Below are positions 8,172-16,014 of a stretch of DNA of 64,000 nucleotides, in pieces (the first letter of the stretch is position 1; the number at the start of each line of letters is the position of its first letter). Location of the stretch: NCBI GenBank assembly GCA_963759295.1, contig CAVWYT010000010.1, positions 620,001 through 684,000 of the forward strand, given 5' to 3'. The notes below the pieces were generated by a model. The model saw nothing but the letters and a program-made list of their open reading frames with translations, made no database searches and was not told the origin of the DNA. The position numbers and the translations under genes were made by a program. The DNA is from WHSW01 sp963759295. Its GTDB lineage: Bacteria > Actinomycetota > Thermoleophilia > Solirubrobacterales > 70-9.

Positions 8172-9122
8172 TTGATCGGCGAGCGAACCATCGACGGCCA
8201 CGAGGCGCTGACGCTTTCCTCGGACGCGCTCGGGGGCATCGAAGCGGCGTTCGTTCCCGGCGCCGGCATGGTCGGCTGCTCGCTGCGCCACCGCGGCCAG
8301 GAGCTGCTCGGCCAGCGGGGCGGGCTGGCGTCCTACGTCGCCGAGCACTCGACGATGGGGATCCCCCTGCTTCACCCGTGGGCGAACCGCGTCGCCGACA
8401 AGCGCTTTCCGGTCGCGGGACGCGAGCTCGACATCGAATCGGACTCGCCGCCGCCGGCGCTCGACGCAAACGGCCTCCCGATCCACGGCCTACTCTCCGC
8501 CGCCGACGGCTGGTCGGTCGAGGACCACGTCGGGACCGACGGCGGGGGAGTGTTGCTGGCGCGGTTCGACTTCGGCCGCGACGACGAGCTCTTGCGCGCT
8601 TTCCCGTTCCCGCACCAGGTGCTGCTCAGGGCCTCGCTGCGCGGCGCCGAGCTCAAGGTGACGACCACGGTGCTCGCCCCCAACGACGGGCCGGTGCCGA
8701 TCTCGTTCGGATACCACAGCTACCTGCGCCTCCCGGGCTGTGACCGGGCCGACTGGGAGGTCGAGATCCCGGTCCGGGAAAGGCTCGTACTCGACAGCCG
8801 CATGCTGCCGACCGGCGAGCGATCGCCGGTCGCGGTCGAGGGTGGCAGGCTCGGGTCGAGGACCTTCGACGATGCCTACCTGGCCCCCCAGGCGGGGAGG
8901 CCGTTCGTACTCGCCGGCGGTGGGCGTCGGATCGAGCTGCGGCTCGGCCCCAACTATCGGTTCGCCCAGGTCTACGCCCCCAGCGACGATGACGTGATCG
9001 CCTACGAGGCGATGACCGCGCCCACGAACGCGCTCGTGACCGGCGCCGACCTGCCGCTGCTCGAGCCGGGCGGCAGGTACGAGGCGAATTTCTCGATCGA
9101 GCTCTCGGACGTCGGCGAGTGA
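8172..9122 (+). CDS. aldose 1-epimerase family protein
   Basis: Interconverts alpha and beta anomers of aldoses, or acts on related sugar phosphates. The 316-residue length fits the galactose mutarotase superfamily. Seen: MGIPLLHPWANRV near residues 57-69 (the conserved PWANR), NGLPIHGLL near 98-106 carrying the catalytic His, SFGYHSYLRLPG with the second His near 180, and a C-terminal FAQVYAP and EPGGRYEANF. The best start is TTG at 8172, as no ATG or GTG fits the domain start. It lies 39 bases after the kinase gene and is probably cotranscribed. Confidence 0.8.
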   Translation: MIGERTIDGHEALTLSSDALGGIEAAFVPGAGMVGCSLRHRGQELLGQRGGLASYVAEHSTMGIPLLHPWANRVADKRFPVAGRELDIESDSPPPALDANGLPIHGLLSAADGWSVEDHVGTDGGGVLLARFDFGRDDELLRAFPFPHQVLLRASLRGAELKVTTTVLAPNDGPVPISFGYHSYLRLPGCDRADWEVEIPVRERLVLDSRMLPTGERSPVAVEGGRLGSRTFDDAYLAPQAGRPFVLAGGGRRIELRLGPNYRFAQVYAPSDDDVIAYEAMTAPTNALVTGADLPLLEPGGRYEANFSIELSDVGE

Positions 9123-9209
9123 GCGCGTCGAGCACGGTCACCGCCGACGAGACCCGCAGCGAGTCGGCGGCGGGCGAGCGCTCCACCGCCCCCGAGCGCT
9201 CTCAATCCC

Positions 9210-9490
9210 CGCCTGCCGGCTCGCCGCCCTGGCGCCGTCGATCGGCGTCTTGTTCGTCGGCGGGGTGCGCGGCGGTCTCGCCGCTGGGTTGGCGTACCCG
9301 ACGACGCTGGCATTGATCACGCGCTGTGGTCCGGGCCGTCGCGGACGCGGTCGATCGCGCTCTGGTCGGGACTCGGCGGGGCGATCGCGGCCCGCGGTCC
9401 GCTGCTTTCGGGTGCCCTGCTGACCCAACTCGATTGGGAGTCCGTACCGATTCCGACCCTCCCCAGACCGCGGCGCGGAGTGGCGTCTGC
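9210..9490 (+). pseudogene. fragment of an MFS drug transporter gene (DHA2-like)
   Basis: One frame reads RLAALAPSIGVLFV, then GLAYPTTLALIT. After a missing base the next frame reads ALWSGPSRTRSIALWSGLGG, then AARGPLLSGALL. These are the transmembrane 3-5 region of EmrB/QacA-type transporters (YPxxLALI and LWSGLGGAxAxLGPLLSG). Start, most helices and the C-terminus are missing and a frameshift is present, so this is a decayed piece. Confidence 0.6.
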
Positions 9491-9699
9491 TGAGATGACG
9501 CCATGCCTGACCGCTGCTGTGCTCCCCGTTCAGGGCGCTCGGCACGCACTTGTTCCTGCGAGGCGTCGGCCATCGCCAGCGCTCCGGCGGACGCGGCCCT
9601 GCTGAGTTACGATCTCGTCGAGCTAGATGGCGAGCCGTTCGTCACGGGCACGAATGCGAGCTACGGCCACGCCCAGGACGGCGATGGCCCTGCCTTAGC
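9491..9699. other. unassigned stretch between MFS remnant and antiporter
   Basis: A plus-strand frame from ATG 9503 to 9703 ends ALLSYDLVELDGEPFVTGTN and continues ASYGHAQDGDGPALA, which reads like the tail of a protein, but I cannot place it. No other feature is seen. Confidence 0.25.
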
Positions 9700-10923
9700 G
9701 TGATTAGCGTCGACGCAGCATCGTTCTTCGCGGTAATCGCCGTCGCCGCGATTGCCGCGGTGCTCGTCGTCGTCATTCCGCGTCCGTACGCACCGCCGGT
9801 AGTCGTCCTCGAGCTGATACTCGGGATCCTGATCGGCCCGCAGGTCCTTGGGCTGGCGGAGAGCGACGATTTCATCGACTTCTTCTCGAATCTCGGCCTT
9901 GGGATGCTGTTCTTTTTCGCCGGCTACGAGATCGATTTCGATCGCATCCGCGGCAAGCCGGTCAGGCTCGGCGGCTGGGGATGGGTCGCCTCGTTGGCGC
10001 TCGCGTACACAATCGGCGGCGTGTTGCAGGCGGCCGGGATCGTCAAGTCGCTCCTCTACACCGGATCGGCGATGGCGACGACGGCGATGGGCACGCTGAT
10101 CCCGATCCTCCGCGACGCGGGCGAGTTGAAGACCAGGTTCGGTACGTACCTGCTTGCGGCGGGAGCCACGGCAGAGTTCGGGCCGATCCTGCTGGTCACC
10201 CTGTTCCTCTCGACCACGCACCCGATCGAGGAAGCCCTGATCTTGGTCGCCTTCGTCGCCCTGGCCCTGGCCCTGGCGCTGGCCTCGATGAGGCTCACGT
10301 GGCGCGGCTTCAGGGCGCTCGAGCGGAACGTCGAAGCGAGCAACCAGCTCGCGATCCGGATCACGGTCCTGCTCGTCTTCGGCCTCCTCGCCGTCGCGTC
10401 CGACCTCGGGCTGGACATCCTCCTCGGCGGCTTCGTCGCCGGGATGATCGCCCGCGCAGCGCTTCGCGGGCGCGAGTTGGCGCAGTTCGAGTCGAAGCTG
10501 ACCGCCGTCGGCTTCGGGTTCCTGATCCCGTTCTTCTTCGTCGAGAGCGGGCTCACCTTCGACCTCGATGCGCTCGGCTCTGCCTCCGCGATGCTGAAGC
10601 TCGTCCTCTTCTTCGTCCTCTTCCTCGTCGTTCGGGGTACTCCCGCGATGCTCTTCTACCGGAGCGCGCTCGACCTTCGGGAGCGCTCCGCGCTGGCCGT
10701 CTTCTGCGCCACCGAGCTTCCGCTCGTCGTCGCGATCACGACCCTGGCCACCGAGAGCGGCAAGATGACCAGCTCGACCGCCGCCGGGCTGGTCGGTGCC
10801 GCGATCGTCTCGACGCTCGTCTACCCGTTCATCGGGCTGGGGCTGCGCAAGGGCGGCGAGCCCGCGGGCGAGGAGCCGCCGCCGCCGGCCGGCGCAGGCG
10901 TCCCGGAACCGACGGCTGGCTGA
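9700..10923 (+). CDS. cation:proton antiporter (CPA2 family)
   Basis: An inner-membrane exchanger of Na+ or K+ for H+. From GTG 9700 the product is 407 residues with about 12 hydrophobic segments. Seen: an opening helix (FFAVIAVAAIAAVLVVVIP), LILGILIGPQVLGL near residues 33-46 (family hallmark), GMLFFFAGYEIDF near 69-81, a mid-protein GGFVAGMIARAAL and FFVESGLTFDL. No C-terminal TrkA-N (RCK) domain is present; the chain ends in a short Pro/Glu-rich tail. A longer frame upstream lacks membrane character, so GTG 9700 was chosen. Confidence 0.85.
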   Translation: MISVDAASFFAVIAVAAIAAVLVVVIPRPYAPPVVVLELILGILIGPQVLGLAESDDFIDFFSNLGLGMLFFFAGYEIDFDRIRGKPVRLGGWGWVASLALAYTIGGVLQAAGIVKSLLYTGSAMATTAMGTLIPILRDAGELKTRFGTYLLAAGATAEFGPILLVTLFLSTTHPIEEALILVAFVALALALALASMRLTWRGFRALERNVEASNQLAIRITVLLVFGLLAVASDLGLDILLGGFVAGMIARAALRGRELAQFESKLTAVGFGFLIPFFFVESGLTFDLDALGSASAMLKLVLFFVLFLVVRGTPAMLFYRSALDLRERSALAVFCATELPLVVAITTLATESGKMTSSTAAGLVGAAIVSTLVYPFIGLGLRKGGEPAGEEPPPPAGAGVPEPTAG

Positions 10924-10930
10924 GGACGCG

Positions 10931-11260
10931 TCAGAAGATCGCGATCGGGTTGAGTGGCAGCCGATGCCGCCGACGATCCAGAGCGCCGCGGCGACGAACA
11001 GAGGTCCCAACGCCCCTCGCGCTCGCAGGCGGAACGCAACCCCGCGAACTGCAGATAGTCGAACAGATGGACTCCCATCGCGTTCAGGTCAAGGCGTGGA
11101 TCGGGAAGTCGATGCCCTCGGTCGTGCTTGGCGCCGTGTCGGTGTTGCGGTCCGCGGCGAGCGCGGTGATCCGCCGCTCGGCGAGGAGCCCGGGCGGCGG
11201 TCGGGTCACGCAGATACTTCGGGTGTTAGGTTGGTCGGAATGGCCGACGAGCCTCGTGCC
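10931..11260 (-). pseudogene. decayed cyclase family gene (kynurenine formamidase-like)
   Basis: Successive minus-strand frames give NTDTAPSTTEGIDFPIHAL, then NAMGVHLFDYLQFAGLRSAC, then LFVAAALWIVGGIGC, then PLNPIAIF and a stop. Joined, they resemble the C-terminal third of the cyclase/kynurenine formamidase family (TxSID..FPVH, FDYLQFA.LR..C, GG.G.PVNPIA.F). At least three frame changes separate the pieces, so the gene is dead. The family call rests on these short motifs. Confidence 0.5.
11227..11232 (+). promoter_or_regulatory. -10 box (TAGGTT) seven bases before an ATG
   Basis: TAGGTT fits TANNNT and is spaced seven bases from the ATG at 11240, the leaderless arrangement repeated in this window. 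Confidence 0.35.
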
Positions 11261-11470
11261 GAAGCCACGGAAGCCGGCGACCCTCCAGCCGAGGAGGGAG
11301 AGAGGATTCGACACCGGCTAGAGGTCGAGTTCGGCTCGCGCCAGCAGTGGTGCGACGGCGGTCGCCGACGGCTTGACCGTCAATGTGAAGGCCTCGTCAG
11401 CCGCTGGCGCCCGGTCGGCCGCGGCCTAACGCCAGTCACGAGCTGCGCCGAACCGGGCGAGGCTGCGTGA
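11240..11470 (+). CDS. possible small hypothetical protein (76 residues)
   Basis: The frame starts at ATG 11240 seven bases after a TAGGTT box and ends ten bases before cydA. The N-terminus is acidic (MADEPRAEATEAGDPPAEEG) and the rest Arg/Trp-rich, with no recognisable domain. The promoter spacing is the only positive evidence; it overlaps the upstream end of the cyclase remnant. Confidence 0.3.
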   Translation: MADEPRAEATEAGDPPAEEGERIRHRLEVEFGSRQQWCDGGRRRLDRQCEGLVSRWRPVGRGLTPVTSCAEPGEAA

Positions 11471-11480
11471 CAGCGGGCTG

Positions 11481-12887
11481 ATGAACGACGCGCTGGGCCC
11501 GATCCTCACCCTCGCAACGTCCTCCGAGCTGCTGCCGGCGCGCAGCCAGATGGCGTTCACGCTCGGCTTCCACATCATCCTGGCGTCGCTCGGGGTCGCC
11601 TTGCCCGCGCTGATGCTGATCGCCAACTACATCGGCCTGAAGCGCGACGACGACGTCGCGCTCGGGCTCGCGCGACGCTGGTCGAAGGTCGCCGCCGTCA
11701 CCTTCGCGGTTGGCGCCGTCACCGGCACGGTGCTCTCGTTCGAGTTTGGCCTCCTGTGGCCGGCGTTCACCGGCCGCTTCGGCGACGTCTTCGGGATCCT
11801 GTTCGCGATCGAGGGGATCTTCTTCTTCCTCGAGGCGATCTTCATCGCGATCTATATCTTCGGCTGGAACCGCCTTTCCGGCTGGGCCCACTTCTGGACC
11901 GGGGTCCCGGTCGCGATCTGTGGGCTCGGCGGCGCCTACTCCGTCGTCAGCGTCAACGCCTGGATGAACCAGCCCCAGGGCTACACCCTCGACGCGGCCG
12001 GCAACGTCGCCGACATCGACCCGCTGAAGGTGATGTGGACGCCGGCGACCGCCTACGAGGTCGTCCACATGATCCTCGCCGCCTATCTGGTGACCGCCCT
12101 CCTGGTCGCCTCGGTCTACGCGGTCGGGATGCTGCGCGGGCGCCGCGATCGCCACCACCGGCTCGGGCTGCTGATCCCGCTCACGATCGCGTCGATCCTC
12201 GCCCCGATCCAGTTCGCGGTCGGCGACACCGCAGCGCGGGCGATTGCCGAGGACCAGCCGATCAAGTTCGCCGGGATGGAGTGCGTCTACCACACGCACA
12301 GCGACGTCACCGAGTACATCGGCGGAATTTGCACCGATGGCGAGGTCAAGGGAGGGATCGGCATCCCCGGGCTGGACTCGTTCCTCGTCGGCTTCAGCAC
12401 CGACACGACGGTGACCGGCCTCGACTCGGTGCCGGCGGACGAGCGCCCGCCCGCGAACACGATGCTGCACTGGGCCTTCGACTACATGGTCGGGATCGGA
12501 TCCGCCCTGATCGCCCTCGGGCTCTGGTTCGGGTTCGTCTGGTGGCGAAAACGCGACATCCCACAGACGAAGTGGTTCCTGCGAGCGGTGGCGATCTCCG
12601 GCGTCGCCACGGTCCTCGCGATGGAGGCCGGCTGGATCGTCACGGAGGTCGGGCGCCAGCCGTGGATCGTGCAGGGGGTGATGCGGACCGAGGACGCGGT
12701 CACCGGCGCCAGCGGCGTCTGGCTGACCTTCTCGATCGTCCTCGTCCTCTACGCCCTGCTCGGCACCGCGACCGTGCTCATCCTCCGCCGCATGTCGCGG
12801 CGCTGGCGCGAGGAGGGTGAGGAGTCGGTCAGCGTTCCCTATGGGCCGCCCGCCGAGCCGGCCGGCACCTCGGAGGAGAGGGCGTGA
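11481..12887 (+). CDS. cydA: cytochrome bd-type quinol oxidase subunit I
   Basis: Together with CydB it oxidises quinol and reduces O2 to water in the cytoplasmic membrane. The 468 residues carry nine or so membrane helices. Seen: MAFTLGFHIILA with the heme ligand His31, Glu88 and Glu111 in FEFG and FAIEG (proton-path positions), VVHMILAAYL with His196, and GRQPWIVQGVMRT near residue 388. The quinol loop around 240-300 is short, as in the CIO-like branch. cydB follows with a GTGA overlap. No CydX-like small gene or cydCD transporter genes are seen nearby. High oxygen affinity and use under low oxygen or stress are family properties, not shown here. Confidence 0.93.
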   Translation: MNDALGPILTLATSSELLPARSQMAFTLGFHIILASLGVALPALMLIANYIGLKRDDDVALGLARRWSKVAAVTFAVGAVTGTVLSFEFGLLWPAFTGRFGDVFGILFAIEGIFFFLEAIFIAIYIFGWNRLSGWAHFWTGVPVAICGLGGAYSVVSVNAWMNQPQGYTLDAAGNVADIDPLKVMWTPATAYEVVHMILAAYLVTALLVASVYAVGMLRGRRDRHHRLGLLIPLTIASILAPIQFAVGDTAARAIAEDQPIKFAGMECVYHTHSDVTEYIGGICTDGEVKGGIGIPGLDSFLVGFSTDTTVTGLDSVPADERPPANTMLHWAFDYMVGIGSALIALGLWFGFVWWRKRDIPQTKWFLRAVAISGVATVLAMEAGWIVTEVGRQPWIVQGVMRTEDAVTGASGVWLTFSIVLVLYALLGTATVLILRRMSRRWREEGEESVSVPYGPPAEPAGTSEERA

Positions 12888-13924
12888 GCAAAGCGGACAT
12901 CGCAGCGGCGATCCTCTGGATCGGGGCGACCCTGTACGCCGTCTTCGGCGGCGCCGACTTCGGCGCAGGGTTCTGGTCGCTCGTCGGCGGCGGCGGCGAG
13001 CGCGCTGAGCGGGCGCGCCGGCTGATCGACTCGGCGATCGGCCCGGTGTGGGAGGCCAACCACGTCTGGTTGATCTTCATCCTCGTCGTCCTGTGGACCG
13101 CCTTCTCGGTCGCCTTCGAGGCGGTGATGTCGACGCTGTTCATCCCGCTCTGCCTCGCCGCGCTCGGGATCGTCCTTCGCGGCTCGGGCTTCGCTTTCCA
13201 CGAGGTCGTCAAGCGACCCGCCGAGCGCAGCTTCGCCGAGCATCTGTTCGCGGCCTCCTCGGTGATCACCCCGTTCTTCATGGGCACCGTGGTCGGCGCC
13301 ATCGCCGCGGGGCGCGTCCCGGTCGGCAACGCCACCGGCGATCCCTGGACGAGCTGGCTGAACCCGGTCTCGATCCTGGTCGGGGTGCTGTTCGTCGCCA
13401 CCGGCGCCTACCTGGCCGCCGTCTTCCTGATCACCGACGCTCGCCACGCCGGCGACGAGGACCTCGAGCGCTACTTCTCGACCCGCGCCCTGGTGGCGGC
13501 GCTGGTCACCGGCGCGATCGCGGTCGCCGGGATCTTCGTCCTCCGCGACGACGCCCGCTACGTCTACGACCGCCTCACCGCCGAGGCCCTGCCGTTGGTG
13601 ATCGCTTCCGCGGTGTGCGGGATCGGTGCCTTGGTGCTGATTCGCCGCGGCGCTCGCCGCGGCGCCCGCCCGCTGGCCGTCGGCGCCGTTGTCGCGGTGA
13701 TCTGGGGATGGGGCGTCGCCCAGTTCCCCTACCTGCTGCCGACCGACCTGACGATCGCTGCCGGCGCGGGGACCGGCGACACCCTGACGATGGTGATCAT
13801 CGTCTTCGTCATCGCGGCCGTATCGGTGCTGCCGGCGCTCGGTCTCCTGTACACGCTCACCCAGCGCAGCGTGCTCCAGGGCGAGGCCGGGGGGTCGCAG
13901 CCGACCGGGACGCGGGAAGAGTGA
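12884..13924 (+). CDS. cydB: cytochrome bd-type quinol oxidase subunit II
   Basis: The 346-residue membrane partner of CydA, without heme ligands of its own. Seen: ADIAAAILWIGATLYAVFGG at the N-terminus, then GADFGAGFW and PVWEANHVWLIFILVVLWTA (residues about 47-67), the classic CydB signature, and around eight helices in total. It starts at GTG 12884 inside the cydA stop (GTGA), so translation is coupled. It ends two bases from the convergent small membrane gene. Confidence 0.92.
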   Translation: MSKADIAAAILWIGATLYAVFGGADFGAGFWSLVGGGGERAERARRLIDSAIGPVWEANHVWLIFILVVLWTAFSVAFEAVMSTLFIPLCLAALGIVLRGSGFAFHEVVKRPAERSFAEHLFAASSVITPFFMGTVVGAIAAGRVPVGNATGDPWTSWLNPVSILVGVLFVATGAYLAAVFLITDARHAGDEDLERYFSTRALVAALVTGAIAVAGIFVLRDDARYVYDRLTAEALPLVIASAVCGIGALVLIRRGARRGARPLAVGAVVAVIWGWGVAQFPYLLPTDLTIAAGAGTGDTLTMVIIVFVIAAVSVLPALGLLYTLTQRSVLQGEAGGSQPTGTREE

Positions 13925-13926
13925 CC

Positions 13927-14151
13927 CTAATCGGAGGTGTCCGCGCGGCGGATCGCGGAGACGAACACCCAGCCGAAGCCGATCACCCCAGCGGCGACGA
14001 GGATCAAGCCCAGCACGGCCCCAACGAAGAAGAACGCGGCGAAGACGAGCAGAAGCCAAACGATCAGGGCGACGGCGAGCTCCGCCCCGATCAGGTCCGA
14101 GACGTCCTGGCTCGCCCGGCCTTCACCCTCATGCCCTTCGCCGCTGGCCAT
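13927..14151 (-). CDS. small two-helix membrane protein
   Basis: 74 residues: a hydrophilic N-terminus (MASGEGHEGEGRASQDVSD) and two close hydrophobic helices (AVALIVWLLLVFAAFFFVGA and LGLILVAAGVIGFGWVFVSA), ending in a short charged tail. No family is recognised. A TAGGAT box nine bases upstream of the ATG suggests a near-leaderless transcript. It converges on cydB. Confidence 0.6.
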   Translation of the reverse strand: MASGEGHEGEGRASQDVSDLIGAELAVALIVWLLLVFAAFFFVGAVLGLILVAAGVIGFGWVFVSAIRRADTSD

Positions 14152-14160
14152 GCGGCCCGG

Positions 14161-14166
14161 ATCCTA
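14161..14166 (-). promoter_or_regulatory. -10 box (TAGGAT) for the small membrane gene
   Basis: On the minus strand TAGGAT ends nine bases before the ATG at 14151. Confidence 0.35.
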
Positions 14167-14221
14167 GTCGGTCCCCGCTCGCTCGATGGCCCCAGATGGG
14201 CCCGTCGATTCGAAGAAACGC

Positions 14222-14355
14222 TCAGACCCGGACCCGGATCTCGCCGTCCAGGTTCGCTCGCCTTCTAGGTCGCAAGCGACTCGGTCGCAGGCCCGCGCAG
14301 GACGGCGCCGGTCGTCATGTCGAACTGCGAGCCATGGCACTGGCACATCATTGTC
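14222..14355 (-). pseudogene. remnant of a Rieske [2Fe-2S] protein gene
   Basis: The minus strand reads MMCQCHGSQFDMTTGAVLRG then PATESLAT and a stop. After a frame change, LDGEIRVRV and a second stop follow. CxCHGSxFD is the second Rieske cluster motif, and a GPAxxxL...(Y)...L.G..I.V.V tail is the normal end of Rieske ferredoxins. The first CxH motif and the N-terminus are missing, so it cannot bind a cluster. Confidence 0.6.
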
Positions 14356-14565
14356 GTGCCGGTGAGCAATGGATCCCGATCGGTCGGTCGGGGACATCTC
14401 GGTCGAGGGCTCGGTAGGGGTACTCGGGGATGATCTCGTCGGCCTGGGCGTCTCACAAGATCCGGACGAATACTCCTCATTAACAACTCCGGTCCACCAA
14501 ATCGGTGATGTGCGAGGATGCTGATCGGAGAAGGATCGACACCAGCTAGGCACTGGAGCCTTCAC

Positions 14566-16014
14566 GTGGCGAGCACAACAGGACAAGCGACCAGGGCGAA
14601 GCGGAGGAGGCCCGCGTCAGGCACGACGCGCCCCGCCGACGTGTTCGTCGCCTTCGGCATCACCGGCGACCTCGCCAAGGTGATGACCTTCAACTCGCTC
14701 TACCGGCTCGAGGCCCGGGGGCTGCTCGACTGCCCGGTCGTCGGCGTGGCCTTCGACGACTGGTCGGACAAGGACCTCCGTGACCACGCCCGCAAGGCGA
14801 TCGAGACCTCATCCGGGCAGAAGCCCGACCCGAAGATCTTCAACCGGTTCGCCAAGCGCCTCTCCTACGTCCAGGGCGACTTCGCCGAGGCCGACACCTA
14901 CGAGCGCCTCGCCGCCCACATCAAGGGGGCGAGGACCCCGGTCTTCTATCTGGAGATCCCGCCCTCCCTCTTCGGGATGACGATCAAGGGGCTCTTCGAA
15001 GCCGGTCTCACCAAGAACGCCAGGGTGGTGGTGGAGAAGCCCTTCGGCCACGACCTCGCCTCCGCGCGCGAGCTTGCCGCGGAGATCCACCAGTACATCC
15101 GCGAGGACCAGCTCTACCGGATCGACCACTTCCTCGGCGTGATGGGCCTGGCCGAGATTCTCTATCTGCGATTCGCGAATGCGATGTTCGAGCCCGTCTG
15201 GGACCGCAACAGCGTCGCCTGCGTCCAGATCACGATGGCGGAGGACTTCGGAGTCGCCGACCGTGGCAGCTTCTACGACCCCGTTGGCGCCCTCCGGGAC
15301 GTGGTGGTCAACCACCTGATGCAGGTGGTTGCGGTGGCTGCGATGGAACCGCCCGCCAGCCGCGACGCCCGGGCGTTGAAGGACGCGATGTTCGGTGTCT
15401 TCTCGGCGATGCCGAAGGCCGACCCGAAGCAGTACGTGCGAGGGCAGTACGAGGGCTACCGGAAGATCAAGGGGGTCGCGAAGGACTCGAAGACGGAGAC
15501 CTTTGCGGCGATGCGCTTCGAGATCGACAACTGGCGCTGGACCGGAGTCCCGTTCTTCATCCGGACGGGGAAGGAACTCCCGGTGGAGCAGTGGGAGCTC
15601 AGGCTGATCTTCAAGGAGCCGCCGCGCCTCGGCTACAGCGCGAACAGCCGGCGGCGGGCCGAGCCCGACCAGCTCGTCGTCAGGCTCCACCCGACCACCG
15701 GGATTCGTCTGCTGGTCGACGCACAGCGCAGTGACGAAACCAGACCCGAGCAGATCAACCTCGACATGGAGTTCGCCCAGGAGGGCGGCGAGGGCCCAAC
15801 CCCATACGAGGTCCTCCTGCACGCCGCGATGGTCGGCAACAGCACGCGCTTCACCCGGCAGGACAACATCGAGGAGACCTGGCGGGTCTGCGGCCCGCTG
15901 ATCGAGAAGCCCCCGAGGGTCCACCCGTACAAACCGGGTACCTGGGGACCCAAGGCCGCTGACAGGCTCGTCGCGGACTACGGCGGCTGGCACGAGCCGT
16001 GGACCGGGTCATGA
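14566..16014 (+). CDS. zwf: glucose-6-phosphate dehydrogenase-like protein
   Basis: Family role: oxidises glucose 6-phosphate to the lactone with NAD(P)+. From GTG 14566 (GGAG about nine bases upstream) it has 482 residues; an ATG at 14518 is possible but lacks a binding site. Seen: AFGITGDLAKV (29-39, coenzyme loop), PVFYLEIPPSLFG (125-137), VVEKPFG (155-161), RIDHFLG (185-191), GALRDVVVNHLMQ with the catalytic His near 246, and FFIRTGKELP. Odd: the lysine that follows RIDHYLG in the family and contacts the substrate phosphate is Val192 here (HFLGVMG). Activity on a phosphorylated sugar is thus in doubt. It overlaps the GH15 gene (ATGA), giving an operon zwf-GH15-GMC-NDH-2. Confidence 0.85.
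   Translation: MASTTGQATRAKRRRPASGTTRPADVFVAFGITGDLAKVMTFNSLYRLEARGLLDCPVVGVAFDDWSDKDLRDHARKAIETSSGQKPDPKIFNRFAKRLSYVQGDFAEADTYERLAAHIKGARTPVFYLEIPPSLFGMTIKGLFEAGLTKNARVVVEKPFGHDLASARELAAEIHQYIREDQLYRIDHFLGVMGLAEILYLRFANAMFEPVWDRNSVACVQITMAEDFGVADRGSFYDPVGALRDVVVNHLMQVVAVAAMEPPASRDARALKDAMFGVFSAMPKADPKQYVRGQYEGYRKIKGVAKDSKTETFAAMRFEIDNWRWTGVPFFIRTGKELPVEQWELRLIFKEPPRLGYSANSRRRAEPDQLVVRLHPTTGIRLLVDAQRSDETRPEQINLDMEFAQEGGEGPTPYEVLLHAAMVGNSTRFTRQDNIEETWRVCGPLIEKPPRVHPYKPGTWGPKAADRLVADYGGWHEPWTGS

Noticed and set aside
7215..8486. Minus-strand extension of the 2-hydroxyacid dehydrogenase frame by over 400 codons
   Set aside because: It is antisense to the PfkB kinase and epimerase genes, has no domain similarity, and the dehydrogenase family length fits a start at 7214.
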